Shown: in pieces, positions 1-7,143 of the stretch
Layout: every line of letters begins with the position of its first letter
Position numbering within the stretch: position 1 is the stretch's first letter
Source: JBGMEA01 sp963674555
GTDB lineage: Bacteria > Bacillota > Clostridia > Eubacteriales > Anaerofustaceae
Length of the DNA: 64,000 nucleotides
Assembly: GCA_963674555.1 (NCBI GenBank)
Contig: OY771429.1
Coordinates: forward strand, 930,001 to 994,000
Direction of reading: 5' to 3'
Notes under the pieces: generated by a model
Told to the model about the DNA's origin: nothing
Database searches by the model: none
What the model saw: the letters and a program-made list of their open reading frames with translations, nothing else
Program-made: the position numbers and the translations under genes

Positions 1-1223
1 TAGTTTACAGCCGCAATGATATCTTCGACTGTGATGCATTTTGATAAAAGACGGTTCAGGTTGTCCGTGAACATCTTTTTCATTTCTTCCGGTTCGACTT
101 CCGTATCCAATATCTCTTGCAATACAGCCGTGTTCACCATCTCCGTCACGTCGAGATCCGAAATGTCAAACGGTATACCATACGCCACGGGATCCACAAC
201 ACCGTTTCCGATAACGTTGAATTCCTTGTCGTCTTCCACTTGTATTTTCACATGGTTGATACCGCTGTTTTGCACACTCCAAGCTACTTCTTCCATGATC
301 TTTTCACCTTTCGAAAGAAGCAATTCGCCCGTACGCGGGTCTGCGATATTTTGTGCGGAAACACGCCCTATCAATCTTGATGCGAGCGATAATTTTTTAT
401 TGAGTTTATAACGTCCCACCAACATCAAGTCATATCTTTTCGGATCGAAAAGCATAGACATGAATAACGGCTTCGCGCTGTCTACCGTCGCGGGTTCTCC
501 CGGACGCAGACGTTTGTATATTTCCATAAGTCCCGTATCTACACTGATGGAGATGTCTTTTTGCATAGCTGCCATCAAGCGTTCTTCTTCACCGAAAACC
601 TCGATGATCTGTTCGTCCGTACCGAGACCCAAAGCACGAAGCAATATCGTGATCGGTATTTTTCTCGTACGGTCTACACGCACGTAAAGGATATTGTTTG
701 AATCCGTTTCGAATTCAAGCCATGCACCGCGGTTCGGTATAATCTGTGACGCGAATAGATCCTTGCCGTGTTTATCGATCGTTTTGGAGAAATATGCGCC
801 CGGTGAACGGACCAATTGGCTGACGATAACACGTTCAGCCCCGTTGATGATAAACGTACCTGTATCGGTCATCAGCGGGAAATCAGCCATAAAGATATTT
901 TGTTCTTTGATCTCGCCCGTCTCTTTATTCGTGAATCTTATCTTCACTTTCAAAGAGGTGGAATAGTTCGTATCCCTCTCCTTACACTCTTCTACACCGT
1001 ATTTCGGCTCACTGTCCGCGGTATAATCAATGAACTCCAAAGAAAGATTGCCCGAAAAATCCACGATCGGGTTGACATCATCAAACACCTCTTTGAGTCC
1101 TTTGTTCAAAAACCAGTCATATGATGACTTTTGAACCGTGATCAAATAAGGCATTTCCATGACATCTTTGATCCTGGAAAAACTCATTCTTTCCCTCAGT
1201 CCGATTTGTTCCGGATGTAACAA
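1..1223 (-). CDS. rpoB: DNA-directed RNA polymerase subunit beta (5' part)
   Basis: This is the N-terminal part (about 407 codons) of the RNA polymerase beta subunit; the rest lies beyond the left edge. The reverse strand is open from 1223 to the edge. The translation begins MLHPEQIGLRERMSFSRI and continues with SSYDWFLNKGLKEVFDDV, the typical Firmicute RpoB N-terminus. I chose the TTG at 1223 because AGGAG (1232-1236) lies 8 nt upstream. A GTG two codons earlier would sit almost on top of that site. The usual upstream neighbours rplJ/rplL are absent; a long leader and a divergent gene lie there instead, so rpoB has its own promoter. Large plus-strand open frames across this gene are antisense shadows. 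Confidence 0.97.
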   Translation of the reverse strand, partial: MLHPEQIGLRERMSFSRIKDVMEMPYLITVQKSSYDWFLNKGLKEVFDDVNPIVDFSGNLSLEFIDYTADSEPKYGVEECKERDTNYSTSLKVKIRFTNKETGEIKEQNIFMADFPLMTDTGTFIINGAERVIVSQLVRSPGAYFSKTIDKHGKDLFASQIIPNRGAWLEFETDSNNILYVRVDRTRKIPITILLRALGLGTDEQIIEVFGEEERLMAAMQKDISISVDTGLMEIYKRLRPGEPATVDSAKPLFMSMLFDPKRYDLMLVGRYKLNKKLSLASRLIGRVSAQNIADPRTGELLLSKGEKIMEEVAWSVQNSGINHVKIQVEDDKEFNVIGNGVVDPVAYGIPFDISDLDVTEMVNTAVLQEILDTEVEPEEMKKMFTDNLNRLLSKCITVEDIIAAVN

Positions 1224-1355
1224 TTGCACCACTCCTTAAATAACGTTTTTTTAGACGAAAAAAAAGTCACTTTAATGTCATTTTCGTAATATTTTTACAT
1301 TGCAACGCACCGCAAAAATATGCGAATAATCTTGAAAATCATCATGTCCTGTCTG

Positions 1356-1400
1356 TTATTTGTGTTCCCCAGTTCGGATTTTGATGATTTCAACGATCAT
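1356..1400 (-). CDS. Possible 14-codon leader ORF ahead of rpoB
   Basis: A short reading frame (MIVEIIKIRTGEHK) starts at ATG 1400, with GGTGGAGG about 10 nt upstream, and stops at 1356. It lies in the transcribed leader between the rpoB promoter and the rpoB start. The ribosome-binding site is good, but the peptide is unrecognised and coding is unproven. It could be an upstream ORF that affects rpoB expression or a chance frame. Confidence 0.35.
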   Translation of the reverse strand: MIVEIIKIRTGEHK

Positions 1401-1476
1401 TAAGTGATTTCCTCCACCTTTTCTTTGCCTTTTTATCTGCAAAAAACTAGCATTCTATTCATTTCAGTAATTATTT

Positions 1477-1505
1477 ATTATATTACAACAACAATAGAAT
1501 GTCAA
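1477..1505 (-). promoter_or_regulatory. rpoB promoter
   Basis: On the minus strand TTGACA (1505-1500) is followed after 17 nt by TATAAT (1482-1477), a perfect sigma-A consensus. Transcription would start near 1470, giving rpoB a leader of about 245 nt. AGAATGTCAA here forms a 10-bp inverted repeat with the divergent promoter's TTGACATTCT at 1533-1542. Confidence 0.85.
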
Positions 1506-1532
1506 CATTTGATTTAAAATTCCAAAAAAGAA

Positions 1533-1560
1533 TTGACATTCTGTATTTTTCCGCTATACT
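1533..1560 (+). promoter_or_regulatory. Promoter reading toward traX
   Basis: TTGACA (1533-1538), 16 nt, TATACT (1555-1560). It reads rightward, divergent from the rpoB promoter. The next convincing gene begins at 1999, so the leader would be about 430 nt. From 1561 to 1998 I recognise no gene, RNA family or pseudogene. Two open frames there (1702-1887 and 1893-2159) look spurious. Confidence 0.7.
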
Positions 1561-1998
1561 ATATAGGTTTTTTTAATATGCGATCATCTTCTTTCAAAAA
1601 TGAACTCCCAAACCCATGTTCCGCACCATAAAAAGTATAATCATTATAAACTTTTTCGTGTACGGATACAACCCCTTACCCAACGATAATCCCGTTGTAA
1701 TTTGTTTTTAATCTATCACTGCTTTTTTCCGAGTCCGATGCCTCATCACCACATTCAAAAGCCACCCGAAAAGTGTGTACACATCATGTGTTCTATATGC
1801 TCGTCCGATATCAATTCAGATCTGCATTATCGCTCTTACTTTGCTTCGGACAATGAGGCACGATCACTAAGCCAAAAAGAGAGTTAAAGTGATTGCGATT
1901 GTACAAACCTAAAAAAACTTTGTCCTTTATCGCCGAATATGATAAGCTGAAAACAGTGAATGTTATGAAAGCGCGATTCGGAGAGGATCAAAAAAATT

Positions 1999-2667
1999 AT
2001 GAGTACATTCTTGTTAAAAATACTTGCGATCATCTTTATGCTGATGGATCATATGTACCGTCTGCTGCCCGGCTATCCCTTATGGTTCAGCTATGTCGGA
2101 AGACTCGCGGCGCCGATCTTCTTCTTTCTGATCATCGAAGGGTTTTATCATACGCGTGACCGAAAGAAATATATGTTGCGCTTGTTCGTTTTCGGCATCC
2201 TGATGATCGGTGTAGATTATTTGATCGGCATCAACTACAATATCTTCCTCTCGCTCGGTTGCGGTGTCGCTATGCTTATCGGACTTGACAACGTAAAACA
2301 AACCAACGGCGAATCTGCAAGTCCTATCTTATTCACTGTCATCAGCGGTACGGCGATGTTGTTTACCGAAGCATCTTATTACGGTCTCGGCATAATCTTG
2401 ATCTTCTATTGGTGTAGAGATAAAAAAGGGTTGATGCTCATCTTTTACGCATTGTTGAGTCTCATCCCGTCGTTGTTGTACGCGAGATCAGGCATGCTGC
2501 GTATGGACCTTCTCATCTATCATTACCAGTGGATGATGATATTCGCTTTCCCGTTCTTCCTGTTATATAACGGAAAGAAAGGACATTCTTCGTTTATCGC
2601 CAAATGGGCATTCTATCTGTTTTACCCCGTTCATCTGATCGTTTTTCGATTGATCACGCTTTTTTGA
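1999..2667 (+). CDS. TraX family membrane protein
   Basis: A 222-residue, very hydrophobic protein with about seven or eight membrane segments. The start MSTFLLKILAIIFMLMDHMYRL and the LWFSYVGRLAAPIFFFLIIEGF stretch match the TraX family, whose founder acetylates F pilin and whose chromosomal relatives in Firmicutes are thought to be integral-membrane acyltransferases. Conserved family positions visible are the early MDH and GRLAAPIF. GAGAGG lies 12 nt before the start, which is rather far. The gene stands alone and is followed by a bidirectional terminator. Substrate unknown; nothing nearby suggests conjugation. Confidence 0.8.
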   Translation: MSTFLLKILAIIFMLMDHMYRLLPGYPLWFSYVGRLAAPIFFFLIIEGFYHTRDRKKYMLRLFVFGILMIGVDYLIGINYNIFLSLGCGVAMLIGLDNVKQTNGESASPILFTVISGTAMLFTEASYYGLGIILIFYWCRDKKGLMLIFYALLSLIPSLLYARSGMLRMDLLIYHYQWMMIFAFPFFLLYNGKKGHSSFIAKWAFYLFYPVHLIVFRLITLF

Positions 2668-2673
2668 GCAATA

Positions 2674-2706
2674 AAAAAAGATGTTATCCACTCAACATCT
2701 TTTTTA
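2674..2706. terminator. Bidirectional intrinsic terminator
   Basis: AAAAGATGTT (2677-2686) pairs with AACATCTTTT (2694-2703), with A and T runs on both sides. It serves traX from the left and the small gene at 2709-2885 from the right. Confidence 0.85.
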
Positions 2707-2708
2707 TA

Positions 2709-2885
2709 TTATTTAGACATGATCACGGTACATTTACTTGCTTGCTGATAAGGTCCGTTTTTACCTTCTCGGTGATCCTGTTCTGAGACAAATACTTGAA
2801 CCAACGTATACCCTTCTTCAGAGCGCGCGTTGAGATATGCTTGAAGCTTACTCATGAATAAGTCTCTTTCAACAATGAACTGCAT
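2709..2885 (-). CDS. Small DUF4177-like protein (58 aa)
   Basis: A 58-residue reading frame, shorter than many gene-calling cut-offs. ATG at 2885 is preceded by GGGGAGG with 7 nt spacing, which is an excellent ribosome-binding site. The protein starts MQFIVERDLFMSKLQAYLNA and contains the pattern L-N-x-R-S-E-E-G-Y-T-L-V-Q-V-F. This resembles the DUF4177 core, where a helix and LNE.G.EGWELV precede a beta strand. The gene ends directly at a bidirectional terminator shared with traX. Function unknown. The family assignment rests on the motif only. Confidence 0.75.
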   Translation of the reverse strand: MQFIVERDLFMSKLQAYLNARSEEGYTLVQVFVSEQDHREGKNGPYQQASKCTVIMSK

Positions 2886-3074
2886 GTTCTTCCCTCCCCG
2901 GAATTATATATTATATATAATAATTTATCATATTAGCATAGTAGAGTAAAGGGTTTTACCCGAAAAAATTTTTCTGATGATTAAATTACGGTTAAGCATC
3001 GGTTAAAAATGCGCTACGTCTTAAAAATCGCGTTATAATAAAGATAATATAAACCGAAATGAAGGAGGGCACAT

Positions 3075-3554
3075 ATGCGCAAACAAACAGCATCCAAGAT
3101 CTGGGGGATCTTTTTGATCGTCATCGGCCTTTCCGTAGCAGGACACGTCTTCGGTTGGTGGACGCTGAGGCTCTTCCAAGGTTGGTGGACACTTTTCATC
3201 ATCGTACCTTGTATCATCAGCATGGTGCAGGACAGTGTAAAAACGTCCAATGCCGTCGGACTCGGTATCGGTGTTGTCTTGCTTCTTTCCGAACGAACAC
3301 TTATTTCATGGGCGATACTTGCCAGGTTATTCCTTCCCGTTGTGCTCGTCGCGGCAGGCTTGCTGCTTTTATTGAGAGGTCCCGCATCCGATAAGGAAAA
3401 AGCTGAAGGCGATCCGTCCTCAGTCAACGTCAATGAGAGTGAACCCTCCGCGCGACCCGAAACACCGGTCGCAGAGGATGTCGATCAAACGGAAGAACAA
3501 ACACTCGATGATAATACGGAGGAAGCTGAAGGAGACGATGACTCCACAGTATAA
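3075..3554 (+). CDS. LiaF transmembrane-domain-like protein
   Basis: A 159-residue protein. Residues 1-100 hold four short hydrophobic segments, with the GIFLIVIGLSV and GWWTLFIIVPCIISM pattern typical of the LiaF/DUF5668 membrane domain. In LiaFSR that domain belongs to an inhibitor of a cell-envelope stress system. Residues 105-159 form an acidic tail rich in E, D, S and T with no predicted fold, and the C-terminal LiaF beta domain is missing. GGAGG lies about 8 nt before ATG 3075. A terminator follows. No LiaS/LiaR pair is adjacent, so a role in envelope-stress sensing is only suggested by the family. Confidence 0.75.
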   Translation: MRKQTASKIWGIFLIVIGLSVAGHVFGWWTLRLFQGWWTLFIIVPCIISMVQDSVKTSNAVGLGIGVVLLLSERTLISWAILARLFLPVVLVAAGLLLLLRGPASDKEKAEGDPSSVNVNESEPSARPETPVAEDVDQTEEQTLDDNTEEAEGDDDSTV

Positions 3555-3566
3555 ATTAAGAACTTT

Positions 3567-3598
3567 TAAAACGCAAACATATGGTTTGCGTTTTTTTA
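3567..3598. terminator. Intrinsic terminator
   Basis: ACGCAAAC (3571-3578), a 5-nt loop, then GTTTGCGT (3584-3591) and a T run. It ends the LiaF-like gene and overlaps the stop codon of the converging MBL-fold gene. Confidence 0.85.
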
Positions 3599-4306
3599 TT
3601 GCAATTCTATCGTGTGCAAAGCGCTTCTGTATTTTATCAGATCTTCGATCGGAAATACCGCTCCGTGACCGGGATAGAGTTTTTTCGCTCCGCTTGCGAT
3701 TATCTTATCCCAAGAAGCCGCATAAGCTTCTAAATCTTCAAGCACAATACTGATATGCTTCTTGCTCGGGTAACCGTTCATCGCCGCGTCTCCGCAAAAC
3801 AACGCGTTGTCGATAAGCAGACCGATCGAATCTGCCGCGTGACCGCTGAGTTCTATTACTGTCATATCCAAGCCAATGTTTTTGAAATATTGTGTTTTTC
3901 TATCCCATACGATAAAGCGTTCGGTGTCCGTAACAGGTGTAAATCCGTGACGGATCATCCCTGTTTTTTCTAAGAGTTTTGCCGCGCGTTTCGCTTTCTT
4001 TGAGGTATAGCGCATATCGGAAACATTCTCGCCTGACGCAAGTCTTTCGACCGCCTTAGGATGCATGAAGATATCAGCACTCGTCTCAGCGATCAGTTCA
4101 TTTAAAAAACCAGCATGGTCGTCATGCGCATGCGTAAGGAATACGGTTACGATCTCTTCAATATCTATATCGCATTTTTCCGCCATTTCTCTATACGCTT
4201 CAAACGTTCCGCTATAGCCTGTGTCGACTGCGATCACGCCTTTCGAGGTCCTTATCAGATACGCGTTCACGAGCATATTTCCGACGTGGCATATTTGATG
4301 ATCCAT
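3596..4306 (-). CDS. MBL-fold metallo-hydrolase
   Basis: A 236-residue metallo-beta-lactamase-fold hydrolase. The metal-binding motif reads THAHDDHAG (around residues 59-67), followed by later ligands in ELSGHAADS, CGDAA and PGHG, so a full dinuclear metal site appears present. GGAG lies close before the ATG. The family includes glyoxalase II-like and other thioester or lactone hydrolases; the substrate cannot be read from sequence. It is transcribed in the same direction as nth just upstream, with a short gap, so the two may be co-transcribed. Confidence 0.9.
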   Translation of the reverse strand: MDHQICHVGNMLVNAYLIRTSKGVIAVDTGYSGTFEAYREMAEKCDIDIEEIVTVFLTHAHDDHAGFLNELIAETSADIFMHPKAVERLASGENVSDMRYTSKKAKRAAKLLEKTGMIRHGFTPVTDTERFIVWDRKTQYFKNIGLDMTVIELSGHAADSIGLLIDNALFCGDAAMNGYPSKKHISIVLEDLEAYAASWDKIIASGAKKLYPGHGAVFPIEDLIKYRSALHTIELQ

Positions 4307-4324
4307 AACGCACTCCTTATAAGC

Positions 4325-4957
4325 TTACAGATTCTTTTCCTGATATTCGCACAGATCGACTAAAGGACAGTCCGAACACTGCGGACTTCTCGCATGGCAT
4401 ATTTCTCTGCCGTGCCAAATGAGCCAGTGGTGCGCCGCTGACCATTTGTCTTTGTCGATAATATCCATCAGCATCTTTTCTGTCTTTACGACATTGTCCG
4501 AATCCGCAAGTCCGATACGGTTGGACACTCTCTGTACGTGCGTATCCACCGCTATAGCATCGACGTTAAAGGCGTTTGAAAGCACAACATTCGCCGTCTT
4601 TCTGCCCACACCCGCAAGCGCTGTCAGCGCATCAAAATCAGCGGGCACTTCGCCGTTATGTTCTTTAAGCAACATCTCCGCCGTTTTGATGATGTTGGTT
4701 GATTTCGTTTTTGAAAGTCCGCACGGACGGACGATCTCTTGTAATTTCTTTTGCCCGAGCTTTAGCATTTCTTTGGGTGTATCGGCAACTTTAAAAAGTT
4801 CTTCTGTTATCATATTCACGCGCACATCGGTGCACTGCGCCGAAAGGATCGTTGCCGTAAGTAATTCATACGGCGTTCCGAAATCCAATCCGCATGCTCG
4901 GTCCGCATATTTCTGTTCAAGGATCACTATAACGCGATCCGCTTTTTCTTTATTCAT
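4325..4957 (-). CDS. nth: Endonuclease III
   Basis: A 210-residue base-excision repair DNA glycosylase and AP lyase that removes oxidised pyrimidines. The helix-hairpin-helix contains LAGVGRKTANVVL with the catalytic lysine, and the catalytic aspartate lies in VDTHVQRVSNR. The C-terminus has the [4Fe-4S] motif C-x6-C-x2-C-x5-C (CHARSPQCSDCPLVDLC). Length is normal for Nth. AAAGGA precedes ATG 4957. It lies between the MBL hydrolase gene and the two-component system. Together with mutY and ogg elsewhere in the window it gives a broad oxidative base-repair set. Confidence 0.97.
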   Translation of the reverse strand: MNKEKADRVIVILEQKYADRACGLDFGTPYELLTATILSAQCTDVRVNMITEELFKVADTPKEMLKLGQKKLQEIVRPCGLSKTKSTNIIKTAEMLLKEHNGEVPADFDALTALAGVGRKTANVVLSNAFNVDAIAVDTHVQRVSNRIGLADSDNVVKTEKMLMDIIDKDKWSAAHHWLIWHGREICHARSPQCSDCPLVDLCEYQEKNL

Positions 4958-4996
4958 GCTTTATCCTTTATCTGTGTAGATTTAAAGTATAATCGT

Positions 4997-6289
4997 TTAT
5001 TTCTTCTTTATCGTATTAAACGTCACGCTGAACGTCGTACCGTTTTGTTTACTGCTTGCAACGTCGATCTTCGCCTTATGTATCTGCGTGATATGTTGTG
5101 CGATCGAAAGTCCCAAACCGTATCCTTCGCTTTCTCTTGCCCGTGATTCATCCGCGCGGTAAAAACGCTCAAAAATATGTTTCAAATGTTCTTCATCGAT
5201 CGGCTTTCCGATATTGTGTACGGACAGCACGGCTTTGTCTGTCCGCTTCTGTAATCGTACGGTGATCTGTGTATTCATATCCGAATATTTTACGGCATTG
5301 TCGATCAGTATAATGACCAGTTGTTTGATCTTGTTTTCATCCGCCTCGATAAAGATATCGGGGGCAATATCGCTTACCAAGGTTTTTTCTTTTTCGTAAA
5401 CAAGCGATTCGCACGAAAGCAAACTGCTGGTGACGGAACTGCTCAGATCGATCGGTTTAAGCACTTCATCACCTCTCGCATCGTCCGATCTTGCCAAGTA
5501 AAGCAAGTTGTTTACAAGGGATGTCATGCGATCAGCTTCCGTTTTGATATGCCCGATCCACTTGGTTTGGGTTTGTATCTTATCGTTCGGATGCGAAAGA
5601 ACGATGTCAGTATTCGCAAGGATACTTGTAAGCGGCGTACGCAATTCGTGCGACGCGTCTGCGATAAACTGCTTTTGTTGTTTCCAAGAACGTTCGATTG
5701 GTTTTACTGCCCAAGAAGCGAAAAAGACACTGATCGCAAAGAAACCTAACAAGCTTCCTCCGCCAATCCACAGATAACGCGAAAGCAGATGACGCAAAGT
5801 GGCGATCTCTTCGCTTCGGTCTGCAAACGCTATAATAGTCCGCCCGTCTTCGTGGGATATGTAATAACGAAGGCTGTCATCTTTGCCCGCAAACCCGATC
5901 GATTTATCCTCTTGCAACACTTGCAAAGCAAGCTCATCCGCAGGCATCGTTTCAGGTGGGAGTGCGTATGTGTCTATAACTTCGATAACATTCCCTTCAT
6001 CGTTAAGCACGATTGCAAAAACTGAATATTTTATAAAGTCACCTTCAATTTTGCGTTCATTTTCAAAAATATCATCATCATCGTCGTCATGCTCTTCTTC
6101 GTCGTCATCGAAAATATTCCTCGGAGCCTGCAAGGCATTCCCCTCGGCAGCTTTTTGTAAAACCTCTATACTCAGTTCCGCTTGTTGGTTTGCAGTTATC
6201 ACATAGATCCCTGTCAATGCGGCACTTACGAGCAAGATCACGACGATCATATACGTAACGATAAATTTTATTTTAAGGCGCCTGATCAT
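4997..6289 (-). CDS. Sensor histidine kinase with acidic extracytoplasmic tract
   Basis: A 430-residue membrane sensor kinase. TM1 spans about 10-32, an extracytoplasmic domain about 33-170, and TM2 about 172-192. The H box is ASHELRTPL with the phospho-accepting His at 214, followed by an N box (IDNAVKYSD) and an ATP-binding region ending GYGLGLSIA. The G1 box reads HNIGKPI rather than DNGxGI, a variant common in this kinase class. The sensor domain contains an unusual run of Asp and Glu with one His at residues 61-73, a plausible divalent-cation site. It overlaps the response-regulator gene by 4 bp (ATGA). The divergent DUF4405 protein carries a similar acidic tract on the same side of the membrane. 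Confidence 0.93.
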   Translation of the reverse strand: MIRRLKIKFIVTYMIVVILLVSAALTGIYVITANQQAELSIEVLQKAAEGNALQAPRNIFDDDEEEHDDDDDDIFENERKIEGDFIKYSVFAIVLNDEGNVIEVIDTYALPPETMPADELALQVLQEDKSIGFAGKDDSLRYYISHEDGRTIIAFADRSEEIATLRHLLSRYLWIGGGSLLGFFAISVFFASWAVKPIERSWKQQKQFIADASHELRTPLTSILANTDIVLSHPNDKIQTQTKWIGHIKTEADRMTSLVNNLLYLARSDDARGDEVLKPIDLSSSVTSSLLSCESLVYEKEKTLVSDIAPDIFIEADENKIKQLVIILIDNAVKYSDMNTQITVRLQKRTDKAVLSVHNIGKPIDEEHLKHIFERFYRADESRARESEGYGLGLSIAQHITQIHKAKIDVASSKQNGTTFSVTFNTIKKK

Positions 6290-6963
6290 TGCGTCTCCTC
6301 CGAGAGGTAGTAACCCATCTTTCGTACAGTAGATATCAGAACTTTCGAGCCTACGAAAAATAACTTTTTACGCAAAAAAGAAATGTACGCTTCGACATTG
6401 TTATCCTCGGCATTCGATTCCGTTCCCCATACCTTTTCCAATAATGACTCTTTGGATACCACATTACCCTCATTGCGCATGAGTATCTGCATCACTTCAA
6501 ATTCTTTCCTACCGAGCCGTACACTCTTTTCGCCGCTTTTTAGGAGAAAGTTACTTGTATCGAGCGATACGTCTCCAAATGATAATTCTTCGGGAGCTAT
6601 CTCGCCTTTTCTGCGTGTCAAAGCGCGAACCCTTGCAAGTAATTCTTCTGTCGAGAAAGGTTTCGTAAGATAATCGTCCGCGCCGCTGTCCAATCCGCGT
6701 ACTTTATCGGCGATCTCGTCTTTTGCGGTAAGGAGCAAAACGGGCGTTGAGACTTGATCCTCACGCATGGAACGCACAACTTCAAACCCGTTCATTCCGG
6801 GTAGCATCACATCCAAAATAATGCCGTCGTAGATCCCGCTCATCGCGTAATCCAATCCGCTGACGCCGTCATGCACGACGTCTGTGCTGTATTTTTGCTC
6901 TGTTAATATTTCAGCCAATGCCTCGGCGAGCCGTTTTTCGTCTTCGACGATCAGTATACGCAT
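6286..6963 (-). CDS. OmpR/PhoB-family response regulator
   Basis: A winged-helix response regulator of 225 residues. The receiver domain starts MRILIVEDEKRLAEAL, carries the phospho-acceptor Asp in DGIILDVMLPGMNG and the conserved Lys in YLTKPF. The C-terminal DNA-binding domain includes LGRKEFEVMQILMRNEGNVVSKE. I place the start at 6963 because AAAGGG lies about 7 nt upstream; an in-frame ATG six codons earlier lacks a ribosome-binding site. It is the first gene of the kinase operon. Its promoter region holds an 11-bp-spaced direct repeat (7023-7042) suited to binding by this family, so autoregulation and control of the divergent gene are likely. Confidence 0.95.
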   Translation of the reverse strand: MRILIVEDEKRLAEALAEILTEQKYSTDVVHDGVSGLDYAMSGIYDGIILDVMLPGMNGFEVVRSMREDQVSTPVLLLTAKDEIADKVRGLDSGADDYLTKPFSTEELLARVRALTRRKGEIAPEELSFGDVSLDTSNFLLKSGEKSVRLGRKEFEVMQILMRNEGNVVSKESLLEKVWGTESNAEDNNVEAYISFLRKKLFFVGSKVLISTVRKMGYYLSEETQ

Positions 6964-7010
6964 TTTCTGTCCCTTTCCCATTTAAATCAATGTAAATTCG
7001 TTTAATTGTA

Positions 7011-7042
7011 TTATAGCACAGAAACCTGAAACGAACCTGAAA
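7011..7042 (-). promoter_or_regulatory. Two-component promoter with 11-bp direct-repeat operator
   Basis: The minus-strand -10 TATAAT lies at 7011-7016. Just upstream of it AACCTGAAA occurs at 7023-7031 and again at 7034-7042, exactly 11 bp apart, which is the spacing OmpR-family dimers use. A reverse copy of the core (TTTCAG) follows at about 7050. The repeats cover the -35 region of the regulator gene and lie 100 bp upstream of the divergent DUF4405 gene. Confidence 0.65.
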
Positions 7043-7143
7043 GAGTGATTTCAGAGTAATTTAAGTTTTTTATGTTAAGATTGTCTCAAACCAAAACAAA
7101 TCGATCTGCTTATAAATGCAAAAGAGCTGTATCGGAGGAAATC

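Noticed and set aside
16..1124. Several plus-strand open frames over the first kilobase
   Set aside because: They are antisense to rpoB, whose protein sequence is unmistakable on the minus strand.
1702..2159. Two open frames (61 and 88 codons) before traX
   Set aside because: No ribosome-binding site or family match, and the second overlaps traX in another frame.
6068..6120. Short tandem repeat in the kinase gene
   Set aside because: It is simply GAT/GAC/GAA codons of the acidic tract, not a DNA repeat element.
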